From Mycobacterium pseudokansasii (GTDB taxonomy: Bacteria; Actinomycetota; Actinomycetes; Mycobacteriales; Mycobacteriaceae): a DNA stretch of 64,000 bases. Shown piece after piece: positions 18,817-28,133 of the stretch; positions within the stretch are counted from its first letter, which is position 1, and every line of letters starts with the position of its first letter. Under the pieces are notes generated by a model. It saw only the letters and a list, made by a program, of their open reading frames with translations. It searched no databases and was not told where the DNA came from. Both the position numbers and the translations under genes were made by a program. The stretch is from positions 4,712,325-4,776,324 of the forward strand of contig NZ_UPHU01000001.1 in assembly GCF_900566075.1 (NCBI RefSeq), read 5' to 3'.

Positions 18817-19520
18817 CGGCCGGTCCTAGCCGGGCCAGGGAGGCTCCGGCAAGCCGGCCACAGTTCAGTTACCGCGCACTGGTCGGTGTTCAGGCCGGGC
18901 TCGGCCATGGTCGAGTCGAGCGTCGGTGTTGGCATCGGCCCAGCGACGGCCTCGCCCGATCGCGGCCGCGACACCATTTGCCGGTGCACCGGGGCCGGAT
19001 ACCTACTGGGCAGGTGACCTCCTGCTGATCACTCGGACCCACTCACCGGGAATGCCATATCTGTACGCAGCGGCGCACTTAGGCCGGCGTCCACTTGGTT
19101 CTGACTTCGGTCAATAGCTGGAGCTTATGGTTTCATCGAAACATTTGATTGGCAGGCAATAAATGGTTCCTCTACCGTTCCCGGTGCTAAGCAAGACTTG
19201 TGCACGTTGAGCCTGTCGTGGCGCTCCGCGAGTGGTTTCACGTCGCACTAAGACTGCTCGCCTGATGGTCGCATTACAAGTGCAACTCGAATTATTCGAA
19301 GAGCGGAGTAGTTTTGGGGGAGTGAGCAGTTAGACGTGCGAATAGCCCGGTGCCGCCTTGACGTTCAGCGCTCTGCAGGCCCGCTCGCGGTGGGTTCAAA
19401 GCCACCGAGCTGATACTGGCCTTTTTGTCTTACGGTGTCGACGACTTTGATGTAGCGCCGCCCTAAGTAGTTGTGCGTTTGAGCGAAATTGCGCCTACGA
19501 GAAGAAAGGCCTGTTTGTCC
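18817..19520. other. intergenic region without a supported gene (704 bp)
   Basis: I see no ORF with family resemblance, no RNA gene and no terminator. The left part is GC-rich. From about 19110 the sequence becomes noticeably AT-richer (for example TTGATTGGCAGGCAATAAATGG around 19147), which leads into the unusual ORF at 19521. Confidence 0.5.
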
Positions 19521-20393
19521 ATGACTCGACTGCCCCATGGCCCCACGTTCACCGGCGACGACGCCAGCGCTGCTCGATCTGACTTGCCTCGTCCCTATTC
19601 CAGGGCAGCTAAGGGGCGGCGTGGCACACGCGGCGCTGCGGCTGCGCTGGGGGCCGTCGCATTGACCAGCGGCGTCGCCGCCGCCATCGACGCCGCCAGG
19701 GATGGCACCCAGATCAGCGCCGGCAGGCTCGCCATCACCTTAACTGCGCACGGCGGATTCAAACTCGACACCTGTACGACTAACGGTTCCAGCAATAGCC
19801 CGATCACGTCTAGCACGACTCAAGATCTCAGCAATAGCATAACTATTTCTGATAGCACTCAGACTTCCGGCACTGGTTCGAGTACTTCCGATACCACTCA
19901 GACCTCCGGCAGTGGTTCGACTACTTCCGATACCACTCAGACCTCCGGCAGTGGTTCGACTACTTCCGATACCACTCAGCTAAGCGTGCCGAACGAATAC
20001 AATAATCTGCCTCCTCAGCTATCAATTTATCAGTCAAAATACGGCATTTGGTACCGACCCGACGACACCGAGGGCTTGCCGCTGGGCTTTTCCAGGAGCG
20101 GCACCATGTGGATCGGAGGCGATGAAAATGAAGTACCCGATTTCGACCCCGTTCCTCCCTTTGACGGTGGCTATAGTAATGAGGAGTTAAACGTCGGACC
20201 ATATCAACCGAACGCGGGTGACGGCTACGATCCAAGCTCGATCTCAGAATATTACATGAATGGCAATAATGAAAACATCGATAACGATCGTAACGGTGAC
20301 AATAATAATAATAGTAGCGATTATGACTTTGATGACCCTAGCATCCTAGAAAATGTGGAATTCAAAATGAAGATAATGACCTGTGAAAACTGA
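19521..20393 (+). CDS. low-GC hypothetical protein with Ser/Thr-rich tandem repeats
   Basis: I do not recognise this 290-residue protein. The N-terminus is basic, followed by an Ala-rich hydrophobic segment (GAAAALGAVALTSGVAAAI, about residues 36-54) that could be a signal or anchor. Next comes a Ser/Thr-rich zone with three copies of a 13-residue unit (TSGSGSTTSDTTQ type). The C-terminal half is acidic and Asn/Asp-rich. Codon use in the 3' half is AT-rich, quite unlike the neighbours. GAAAGG precedes the ATG at 19521; a GTG at 19473 is an alternative. The composition suggests horizontal acquisition and a secreted or surface product. Confidence 0.6.
   Translation: MTRLPHGPTFTGDDASAARSDLPRPYSRAAKGRRGTRGAAAALGAVALTSGVAAAIDAARDGTQISAGRLAITLTAHGGFKLDTCTTNGSSNSPITSSTTQDLSNSITISDSTQTSGTGSSTSDTTQTSGSGSTTSDTTQTSGSGSTTSDTTQLSVPNEYNNLPPQLSIYQSKYGIWYRPDDTEGLPLGFSRSGTMWIGGDENEVPDFDPVPPFDGGYSNEELNVGPYQPNAGDGYDPSSISEYYMNGNNENIDNDRNGDNNNNSSDYDFDDPSILENVEFKMKIMTCEN
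19860..19976 (+). repeat. three tandem 39-bp units in the coding sequence
   Basis: Units run 19860-19898, 19899-19937 and 19938-19976. Units 2 and 3 are identical; unit 1 differs at three positions. Each encodes a 13-residue Thr/Ser/Gly unit. Near identity of the last two copies points to recent amplification. Confidence 0.9.
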
Positions 20394-20755
20394 TAAGAAC
20401 TTGTTAGGTCAGTTGAGGCGGGTTCGCCTCCGGCGGATTGATATCCGTTGGCCAGGTCGTTATGGCGCTAGCCCGTCGATGGTCAAACGCGAGACTTCCA
20501 GCAGCGAATCAAAATGGCACGACGTGAGCGGTTGTCTTGTGTTGCTGCGCGTTGAATAACTCGATTTTGGCTTTCTGCCATGGTTATGGACTGGTGAATA
20601 GCGCAACGACGCTGCTGAACCAGCACCAAATCGTTGGCTTCGCTGAACGCAATAAGACGCAAATAAATCACGGGGCTTTACGACGATGATGTTTCCCTGA
20701 CGCCAGACCCCAACCGATAGCTGACCCACACTACGCACACGAGGTTGTTCTGCGC
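20394..20755. other. intergenic region without a supported gene (362 bp)
   Basis: AT-richer than the rest of the window, continuing the composition of the preceding ORF. A minus-strand reading frame crosses it but has no recognisable features or ribosome-binding site. I see no RNA gene or clear hairpin. Confidence 0.45.
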
Positions 20756-21526
20756 ATGTCTCAACCACGTAATATTCCGACCCCGACGGGCGATGTTTCC
20801 GGTTCGATCGAGGAATTCCGCAGCGGCGCCGCATCGGGCAGTGCGGTGCTTGATGGCAGGTGGGGTCAGGCGCTGACGTTTGAGGCGCCCTACGTGCTTG
20901 ATCGGCTGCTGAGCGAAGGTGTTGTGGATACCCGCGAACAGGCGCAGGAATTGTTCAGCGAAACCAAGAAATATTTGATTTTGTGTGAGCTGAACCCGGA
21001 CACGGCTATTGGTATGTATTCGGGGTTAGTCGACGCCGCCTGGCATGCGTTTATTTTGTTCACCGCAGCATATATCGAGTATGGCCAACGGTTTTTTGGT
21101 CGCTATCTGGCTCACACCCCCGCCGTTGTCGAGTCCGGGCCCTCCGTTGGGGCTGGGGACCGCCGTGGACGGCTCAGGGAGAAGTCGACGTTCCTTGACT
21201 TCCGCCGCCGCTACGAAACACTCTTCCAACACGCGCTGCCGGATGTCTGGTACGACGAGCGTTGCATCAGCCCGAGCCGGCGGATGATCCGCGAGGATCG
21301 GGTCGGCCCACTAAGTCTGACCCACCACGACGGCTGCGTCGAATTGTGCCGCCCGGACGGTACCAGCCTGGTCAGCGTCAACGAGCTGGCTTACCCCGCA
21401 TTGCAATTCATCCTCGCCACCAGCGTCTTCTACGTCCGGGAACTGCCAGGGGGGCTCACCGAGGAGGAAAAGGTGGGCCTCAGCCAGGCGCTCGCCCGAT
21501 GCGGCGCTCTCAGAATTGTGGCCTGA
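20756..21526 (+). CDS. hypothetical protein with a D-x-x-WH-x-F motif
   Basis: A 256-residue soluble protein, without signal or membrane segments. The central segment LVDAAWHAFILFTAAYIEYG (about residues 87-106) resembles a recurrent motif of hypothetical proteins related to the DUF1399/glycine-rich-domain family, in which Asp and His are conserved. A His-rich LTHHDGC and a C-terminal LTEEEKVGLSQAL helix follow. There is no assigned activity. It lies in the inserted region between the Rv1159A-like gene and pimE. The Asp/His motif could bind metal, but that is speculation. Confidence 0.6.
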   Translation: MSQPRNIPTPTGDVSGSIEEFRSGAASGSAVLDGRWGQALTFEAPYVLDRLLSEGVVDTREQAQELFSETKKYLILCELNPDTAIGMYSGLVDAAWHAFILFTAAYIEYGQRFFGRYLAHTPAVVESGPSVGAGDRRGRLREKSTFLDFRRRYETLFQHALPDVWYDERCISPSRRMIREDRVGPLSLTHHDGCVELCRPDGTSLVSVNELAYPALQFILATSVFYVRELPGGLTEEEKVGLSQALARCGALRIVA

Positions 21527-21697
21527 CGACATTGGGCACGAGTAGCGAGTCGGCGCGGCGTGGGACGAGCGAGTAATGCTGAGCCGAAACATCTTTCACC
21601 AACTGGCGCATTGGCCATCCGCCGCCGCGCCACCGGCCGCCACCGGCCGCCACCGGCCGGCGATATCACATAACCCCCAACCAAGCATGGAGCCATC

Positions 21698-22945
21698 GTG
21701 TTTGATTTTGCGCTGTTGCCACCAGAGGTGAATTCGGCCCGGATGTACACCGGTCCGGGATCGAGCTCGCTGCGGGCCGCCGCAGCCAGCTGGGAACTAC
21801 TGGCAGCCGAACTGCACTCCGCGGCCGGCATGTACCGAGCGGTGGTGATGGACCTGACCAGCATGCGGTGGAGCGGTCCGTCGTCGATGTCGATGGCCGC
21901 CGCGGTCATTCCCTATGTGGATTGGCTGACCGGCACCGCCGAGCAGGCTGGACACACCGCGGCCCAGGCAACCGCCGCCGCGACGGCCTTTGAGCAGGCC
22001 TTCACGATGACGGTGCCGCCGGCGCTGATCGCCGCCAACCGCGCCCAGCTGCTCGCGCTGATCGCCACCAACTTCTTCGGCCAAAACACCGCCGCGATCG
22101 CCACCACCGAAGCCCAATACCTGCAGATGTGGGCCCAAGACGCCACCGCAATGCACGACTACACCCTCGCCTCGGCCGCAGCATGGAAGCTGACCCCGTT
22201 TGTCTCCCCGCAATCCGACACCAACCCCGGCGGGCTCAGCGCTCAACACGCCGCAGTCACCCACGCCGCCACCAAGGCCCCCACACCCCCGACGCCCCCG
22301 TCGAACAAGGGCAACTGGATCGGAAACCTGCTCAAAGACATCGGAGCGGCGTTGACCGCGGTCGGCCTACCCGAGGTCGGGCTGCCGCTCTACGAATTGG
22401 GCGTATTCGTCAACACCTTGAAGCTCCCCAAGATCCTCAAAGACGACTTCACCGCCCTCGACGCCCTGTTCGCCTGGTACTCCACCATGGGCTCGGTGAC
22501 CGGCGTCAGCGGCATGGCCAACGGGATCATCAATACCGAGAAGAGCCTCGGCTTGATTTCCGGCGTGGCCCAACCCGTGGCCGACACCGCACCCAAAGTC
22601 GCCCCGGCCCTGCTGGCCCCGCTCAATGCCATCGCCAAATCACTATCCGGAGCAACCATGCGCGCCGGAGGCGTCCTGGGCGGTCAAGTCTCGGCCACCG
22701 CGCGCAGCGCAGGCACCATCGGACAACTGTCGGTGCCCCCCTCCTGGGCCACACCCCAGGCCACCGTCGCCGCCAAAACATTCCAGGCCGCCACCCCCCT
22801 GAGCACACTGCCCACCAGCGACGCCGCACCCGCAGCCATGCCCGGCCTACCCGGAATGCCCTCCGCCGCAACCGGACGCGCCGGCGTCATACCCCGATAC
22901 GGACTCAAAATGACCGTAATGTCACGCCCACTCTCCGGAGGCTAA
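21698..22945 (+). CDS. PPE family protein, PPE-SVP subgroup
   Basis: A 415-residue PPE protein. The PPE domain covers about residues 1-175 (FALLPPEVNSARMYTGPGS start; WxG in MRWSGPSS). The C-terminal part includes the SVP signature GQLSVPPSW (about residue 345) and a Pro/Ala-rich tail. The start is GTG at 21698. These proteins are type VII secretion substrates and usually pair with PE partners; no PE gene lies immediately upstream. A tandem triplicated GCCACCGGCC stretch lies just 5' (about 21629-21660). Confidence 0.87.
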   Translation: MFDFALLPPEVNSARMYTGPGSSSLRAAAASWELLAAELHSAAGMYRAVVMDLTSMRWSGPSSMSMAAAVIPYVDWLTGTAEQAGHTAAQATAAATAFEQAFTMTVPPALIAANRAQLLALIATNFFGQNTAAIATTEAQYLQMWAQDATAMHDYTLASAAAWKLTPFVSPQSDTNPGGLSAQHAAVTHAATKAPTPPTPPSNKGNWIGNLLKDIGAALTAVGLPEVGLPLYELGVFVNTLKLPKILKDDFTALDALFAWYSTMGSVTGVSGMANGIINTEKSLGLISGVAQPVADTAPKVAPALLAPLNAIAKSLSGATMRAGGVLGGQVSATARSAGTIGQLSVPPSWATPQATVAAKTFQAATPLSTLPTSDAAPAAMPGLPGMPSAATGRAGVIPRYGLKMTVMSRPLSGG

Positions 22946-23312
22946 CCACACCGGCCCCTGAACGTGGCGGGCCCGCTCCCACACCTGCGGTAGCCCCTCG
23001 GGGGGCTGCGCAACAACCGCGTGGCCGATTTGGCGTTTCGCCGTGACTCGATACATCCAAGATCTCCAACGGGAAAAACGTTGGGCCACAACGAACGACA
23101 GGTTCCGCGACCGATATCGATGTGCACACAAGGCAGCCGCCACGCAAGCCGTCAGCGACTAGATCTACACCGACCCCGACGCATCCGGCGCCGCAAACGA
23201 TGTGCCCCGGCCGCATTCGAAGACCGACGGATTCCGCCGGCGCACACACCGCCCAGCCCCAGTCCACCAAACCGGGGCAAGCTCGCGCAGCAATGTGTCA
23301 GCATGTGGTGCA
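22946..23312. other. intergenic region without a supported gene (367 bp)
   Basis: Short frames occur on both strands, but none shows family resemblance or a ribosome-binding site. I see no hairpin terminator after the PPE gene. It may be remnant sequence. Confidence 0.4.
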
Positions 23313-24932
23313 ATGACGCTGCACGTATCGGTACGGGACGGCGCTTGGGGGCGTGGCCTCGCCGGCGTCCGTAGGGCAGGATTTGCGCTGGTAATGACGC
23401 TGGCCGCAGTAGGTGCAGCGTGCGCGCATTCGCCAGCACCGTCAAGCGGCAGGCCGTCGCCGCCTCCTGGCTCGGCGGGCCCGACCACGGTGGCTCATGC
23501 GCCGGCGCAGTATGAGTCGGCGCCCTGCCCGGAAACGGCACAACCCGTGCCGGAGCTGCAAGGCGCCCATTGCGCGGCGCTGGTGGTCCCCGAAAATCGC
23601 CGCAAACCCGGCGGGCACACGCTGCGCCTGGCGGTCGCCGTCGTCCCGTCGGAAACCCAGCCCGCGGCCGCCGACCCGATCGTCTTCATCACCGGCGGAC
23701 CGGGCGAGGACGCCATCATGGATCCGCCGATCGCCGAGGGCGTGGGGCTCAACCACAATCGCGATCTGATCCTGTTGTCGCAGCGCGGTAATCGATCGTC
23801 ACAACCCGCACTGACCTGCCCCGAAATCGACCGCTTCTTCGCTCGTCGGGTGCGCCTGCGGTATGACGCGGCCACCACCGGCGACGAGTATGTGCAGGCG
23901 GTCAAGGCCTGCCACGACCGACTGGCCGGTGACGCAGACCTGTCGGCCTTCAATTCCACCGAGAGCGCCTACGATCTCATAGATCTGCGCAACGCGCTGC
24001 ACGTCAACCAGTGGAATGTGTTCTCCCACTCCTACGGCACCGACCTGGCCTTGATCTACTCACGGCTGGACGCACCGGCCATCCGGTCGCTGGCCCTCGA
24101 CGGGATGACCCCGCCGTCAATAGCGAGTCCGGGGTGGACCTGGAGCAGCGCCCGGGAAGCATTCGACAACATGATGAGCGCCTGCACGGTCCAACCGGCA
24201 TGCCAGTCGCACTATCCCAACCTCGCGGACACTTTCGTTCGGCTGGTCAATGAGCTCGAGGCGAATCCGGTTACCGCCACCGTCCATGCCGAAGGGGCCG
24301 GTGATACCAACGTGGTGCTCGACGGCGGCGCACTGCTGAACTGGATGGTCCCTCTGGGAACGCACTTTCCGGCCGAGATGCCCGCCGCGATTGACGAACT
24401 TGTGCATGGCAATCCGGCGCGTATTGCCCAGCGTTGGGCGTCGGCTTGGGAGAATCCCGGCAGGGTCGGGCTGATGGGCTGGGGCCTGACGCTGAGCATC
24501 TGGTGCAGCGAATGGGTGCCGTTCGAGTCCGAAGACGACCAACTGCGGGCCGCCCGACAGGCTTTCGCGGCGCTGCCCGATTCGGTTCGCGCCCAGGCGC
24601 CGCAACTCCCGTTCCTGCGCCAGGCCTGCGCGGCCTGGAATGTGCCCAAGGCGTCCGATTGGGTGCGCGGGGTCAGCGCGGGCGACTTCCCGGCGCTGGT
24701 GCTATCGGGCAGCTATGACGGGCAGACCGCTCCGCAATCGGGTCAGTATGTAGCCCAACGTCTTTCGCATGCCACGTCGGTGACCGTCCCAGGCGCTGCC
24801 CACGGCATTTACGCCGATCGCTGTGGCGCGGCCATCATCGCGTCGTTCTTCGACGCCCCACGGCAGCCGGACACCAGCTGTGTCAACTCGACGCAGCCGC
24901 CGCCCTATGCCATCAGCCCACCGCCACCGTGA
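23313..24932 (+). CDS. secreted alpha/beta hydrolase (tripeptidyl aminopeptidase-like)
   Basis: A 539-residue exported hydrolase. The N-terminal hydrophobic segment (AGFALVMTLAAVGAACAHS) is a signal peptide. The Cys could be a lipid-attachment site, but the lipobox is weak. The oxyanion region IVFITGGPGED, the nucleophile Ser in FSHSYGTDL and the C-terminal VPGAAHGIYADRCG (catalytic His) fit the alpha/beta-hydrolase fold with a TAP-like C-terminal domain, as in SlpD/E-type peptidases. ATG at 23313 was chosen to place the signal peptide near the start. The likely role is peptide or ester hydrolysis outside the cytosol; the substrate is unknown. Confidence 0.78.
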   Translation: MTLHVSVRDGAWGRGLAGVRRAGFALVMTLAAVGAACAHSPAPSSGRPSPPPGSAGPTTVAHAPAQYESAPCPETAQPVPELQGAHCAALVVPENRRKPGGHTLRLAVAVVPSETQPAAADPIVFITGGPGEDAIMDPPIAEGVGLNHNRDLILLSQRGNRSSQPALTCPEIDRFFARRVRLRYDAATTGDEYVQAVKACHDRLAGDADLSAFNSTESAYDLIDLRNALHVNQWNVFSHSYGTDLALIYSRLDAPAIRSLALDGMTPPSIASPGWTWSSAREAFDNMMSACTVQPACQSHYPNLADTFVRLVNELEANPVTATVHAEGAGDTNVVLDGGALLNWMVPLGTHFPAEMPAAIDELVHGNPARIAQRWASAWENPGRVGLMGWGLTLSIWCSEWVPFESEDDQLRAARQAFAALPDSVRAQAPQLPFLRQACAAWNVPKASDWVRGVSAGDFPALVLSGSYDGQTAPQSGQYVAQRLSHATSVTVPGAAHGIYADRCGAAIIASFFDAPRQPDTSCVNSTQPPPYAISPPPP

Positions 24933-24940
24933 CACCCCGC

Positions 24941-26085
24941 TACCCGGACGCACCTGGGCGGCGCTGTCGCGGGCGCAGCGGCACTGGCGTTGTCGTCGTG
25001 TTCGGCCAACCGAGCCAAGCCCACGGCAACCACCCCGTTTGACGAACTCGACACCACGATCGACGCGGGCATGAAGGCCTACGGGATCGCGGGTGTCGCG
25101 GTCGCCGTATGGGCCGGTGGTCAGCAATACGTTAAGGGCTACGGTGTCACCAACATCGACCATCCGGTGCCCATCGATGGCGATACTGTCTTCCGGATCG
25201 GTTCCACCACAAAGACATTCACTGGAACCACGATCATGCGGCTGGTGGCCAGGACAAGGTGGACCTGGACGCACCGGTGCGCCGGTACCTTCCCGAGTTC
25301 GCCGTTGCCGACCCGGTGGTCAGCGCCACCGTCACGGTGCGTCAGTTGCTCAATCACACCTCGGGGCTGGATGGGTGATGACGTCCAGGACTTCGACTTC
25401 GACCGCGCCGATGACGCGGTGGCCCAGTACGTCGCCTCGATGACGAGGACTACCCCAGCTGACTGCGCCGGGACCGTCTTCGCTTACAACAACTCCGGTT
25501 TGGTGGTGGCGGGCCAAATCATCGAAGTCCTCACCGGGTCGACTTACGAGTCGGCGGTGCAACGTCTGTTGCTCGACCAGCTGCAACGTGGCCACACCCA
25601 CTACTTCTCCGACCAGATCGTCGGTCTGAATGTGGCGGCCGAGCATGACGTGGTCGACGCCAACCGGTTGTCGATAACGACTTTTGGTCCTCTCCGCTTA
25701 GCTGCAACCCGACCGGCGCGTCGATTCCAGCGTGCGAGATCAACTGCGCTACACCAGGTTTCACCTCGCCGACGGCACCGCACTCGATGGAACGCGGCGG
25801 CTGGGCGCGCAATCGCTGGCGGCGACACGCTCGGACCCCGGCGCGGGCGACACCCTGCAGGTCGAGCTCACCGGAATGGGTGTTGGCTGGACGCTGCGGC
25901 CGTCCGCAGAAGGCCCGGTCATCGTCCAGCACGGCGGCACGTGGAACTGCCAACGCTGCCCGCCACGCCGCAGCATCTCAGCGCCGGCGAGTTGGCGCCG
26001 TATCAGCGGCGATATGTCGCCGAGCTGATCAACGAATCCGGCCGCACCACGGACGCCTTTCCCACCTCCGGTAGCGCCGTTGGCC
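24941..26085 (+). pseudogene. decayed beta-lactamase/PBP-like serine hydrolase lipoprotein
   Basis: Remains of a class C beta-lactamase-like esterase spread over several frames. They include a lipoprotein signal (GAAALALSSCSAN), the SxxK motif in GSTTKTF, VRQLLNHTSGLDG in another frame, the YxN motif in FAYNNSGLVVAGQ, and VIVQHGGTWN near the end. Frame changes occur at about 25250, 25375 and 25690-25730, with more near 25950. The start codon is not evident. Gene decay is clear. It ends beside pimE, converging with it. Confidence 0.8.
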
Positions 26086-26089
26086 CGCG

Positions 26090-27295
26090 TCAGCGTGACC
26101 TTCGGCGCGTCGCGGCCACCCAGGCCAAGGTCGCCAGCGTCGCCGCCGGATAGACCAGTCCGGCCCAAGCCAGATACCAGGGCCGGCTGATCACCCAGAT
26201 GGTGGGCTGGGCGAAGCTGAGCAACCACGGCACGCCGATCATGGTCAGCGCCAGCCAGCCCCAGCCGATGATTCGGGCTCCGAGGCGCTCGTGCAGCGGC
26301 CCCTGCAACAGCCAGATCATCAGCGGCACCAGCCACACCCAGTGGTGGGTCCACGAAATCGGCGAAAGCAACAGCCCGAACAACTCGACCACCAGCAACT
26401 TGCCCACCTGATCGGACGCACCCAGCGCCCGCCACGCCAGGACAGCCAGCACCGCCGTGATGGCAATCGCCGCCAGCACCAGCGGACCCAAGCCGGCGTC
26501 GTGTCCGAGAATCCGCGAAATCGCGCCCCGCCAGGACTGATTGAACGACGTGGCAACGGGCCCGACCCGGCGAGCATCACCCAACAGGTCGGTGAAGTAG
26601 TAGCGCGCCTGGTCCCCGACGATCAGCACCGACACGCCGACACTGGCCAAAAACGCCACCGCCGACGCGGCCCCGGCAAGCCAGCGCCTTACCCCAACGA
26701 AATAGACGGCGGTGATCGCCGGCGTCAGCTTGATCCCGGCCGCCACCCCGACCAGCACACCGGACAGCCACCAACGGGTGCTGTACACCGCCCATAGTGC
26801 CGCCAACATCAGCAAGACGTTGATCTGCCCGTAGTCGAAGGTGCTGCGCAACGGCTCGAGCCAGATGGCGATCGCCGTCCACAGCATCGCGGCCCGGTGA
26901 CCGCGACCGGCCGGCACGCCCAAGAGGCGCTGGCTGATCCGTACGGAGCCGTACAGCGCGGCCATCGTCGCGATCTGCCACAGCAACGCAAGCAGGCCGA
27001 ACGGCAGCAGGTGCAGCGGATAGAAGGCGACCGCAGCGAACGGTGGATAGGTGAACGGCAGCGGGAAGTCCGGCGTCTGGTCGGCGTACACGTAGCTGTA
27101 CAGGGTGCCCGGGTGATCCAGAGCTGCCGCCCCGCCCACATAGACGTGCAGGTCGACGAAGTTCGCGCCGTTGGGCGCCAGGTAGGTCCAGGCGAATCGC
27201 GCGGCGACGCTCAGGATCAGCAGCAGTGGCGCTGCCCGCATCTGCCACCGGGTGGTTCTCGCCGTCGGGACGGCTGAAGTGCTGTCTACCCGCAT
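26090..27295 (-). CDS. pimE: PimE, polyprenol-phosphate-mannose alpha-1,2-mannosyltransferase
   Basis: A 401-residue multi-spanning GT-C glycosyltransferase of the DUF2029 type. It adds an alpha-1,2-mannose to AcPIM4 in polar PIM synthesis on the periplasmic face. About ten hydrophobic segments are visible. The acidic residue in [11 protein letters not shown] (D48), in the first extracytoplasmic loop, matches the catalytic Asp position known for PimE. The conserved [12 protein letters not shown] and [11 protein letters not shown] motifs are present. It corresponds to Rv1159. Functionally it connects to lpqW in this window. Confidence 0.9.
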   Translation of the reverse strand: MRVDSTSAVPTARTTRWQMRAAPLLLILSVAARFAWTYLAPNGANFVDLHVYVGGAAALDHPGTLYSYVYADQTPDFPLPFTYPPFAAVAFYPLHLLPFGLLALLWQIATMAALYGSVRISQRLLGVPAGRGHRAAMLWTAIAIWLEPLRSTFDYGQINVLLMLAALWAVYSTRWWLSGVLVGVAAGIKLTPAITAVYFVGVRRWLAGAASAVAFLASVGVSVLIVGDQARYYFTDLLGDARRVGPVATSFNQSWRGAISRILGHDAGLGPLVLAAIAITAVLAVLAWRALGASDQVGKLLVVELFGLLLSPISWTHHWVWLVPLMIWLLQGPLHERLGARIIGWGWLALTMIGVPWLLSFAQPTIWVISRPWYLAWAGLVYPAATLATLAWVAATRRRSR

Positions 27296-27445
27296 GACAT
27301 TAGTGGGACACGTTCCGCGGGCGCCGGATCACCGCCGCCACTCGTATCGGTAACGATCACATAAATGCCACACGTGTCACTTGAGTCACACCTGTACCGC
27401 GATAGCTTCGGCTGCGGGATCTGTCACCGCTAACCAGGGAGAGTC

Positions 27446-28087
27446 ATGCCAACCATGTGGACCTATGTACGCGCCGCCGCCGTCTTGGTCGGTTCGTCCG
27501 CCGCCTTACTCACGGGCGGTATCGCCCACGCCGACCCGGCGCCGGTGCCGGATCCGGTGTCCAACATCCCGCAGCAGCTGATCGCGTCGGCCGCCAACGC
27601 GCCGCAAATTCTGCAAAACCTCGCGACGGCACTGGGAGCCACCCCGCCGGTCCCCAAGGCCCCGGAACCCGCGCTTACCGCCCCTGGCATCGCATCCATG
27701 ATTCCGGGTCTGACTCCCGCCGCACCGGCTGTACCGGCTACGTCGGCCGGAACGCCGGCCATTCCGGGGGTGACCACACCGATCCCCGGTATCACCGCTC
27801 CGGTGGCGGCTCCGACGGCTCCCGCACCGGCGGCAACGCCGGCCATTCCCGGGGTGACCGCACCGATCCCGGGCGTCACCGCGCCGCTGACCCCGGCGGC
27901 TCCCGCGGCGCCGGCAGCGGCACTTCCCGGATTGGCATCGGCGATTCCGGGTCTCGCCCAGGCGGCCCTGCCCGGGCTGACCTCAGGCGTCATTCCGGGT
28001 CTACCGGGCGCTGCCTCGGCGCCCGCGGCGCCCGCGCCCGGGGCACCGGCAGGTCCGCCCCAGACGCTGCTAGCCGCCCTGCCCTGA
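27446..28087 (+). CDS. exported Ala/Pro-rich protein, Rv1158c-like
   Basis: A 213-residue protein with a clear signal peptide (AAAVLVGSSAALLTGGIAHA, cleavage after AHA; mature start DPAPVPDP). The mature part is low-complexity Ala/Pro/Gly with repeated AIPGVT-PIPGxTAP units. A ribosome-binding site (GGGAGAG) precedes the ATG at 27446. It is probably periplasmic or cell-wall associated. It lies upstream of the Rv1157c-like gene with a 46-bp gap, so the two are likely co-transcribed. The function is unknown. Confidence 0.85.
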   Translation: MPTMWTYVRAAAVLVGSSAALLTGGIAHADPAPVPDPVSNIPQQLIASAANAPQILQNLATALGATPPVPKAPEPALTAPGIASMIPGLTPAAPAVPATSAGTPAIPGVTTPIPGITAPVAAPTAPAPAATPAIPGVTAPIPGVTAPLTPAAPAAPAAALPGLASAIPGLAQAALPGLTSGVIPGLPGAASAPAAPAPGAPAGPPQTLLAALP

Positions 28088-28133
28088 CCCAACCGTCAAC
28101 GGCTGACCATCACCTAGGACTGGAGAAACTACT

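Noticed and set aside
19385..19415. A tRNA T-arm-like stretch (GGTGGGTTCAAAGCCACC).
   Set aside because: The loop is eight bases, and no acceptor, D or anticodon arms can be folded around it.
19860..19976. Repeats that might suggest a CRISPR array.
   Set aside because: Units are contiguous with no spacers and are in frame within a coding sequence.
20460..20834. A 124-codon minus-strand frame upstream of the D-x-x-WH gene.
   Set aside because: It overlaps the start of a better supported gene, has no ribosome-binding site and resembles nothing.
22946..23312. Short frames that could be remnants of an inserted gene.
   Set aside because: None gave a recognisable domain, and no frame is conserved in appearance on either strand.
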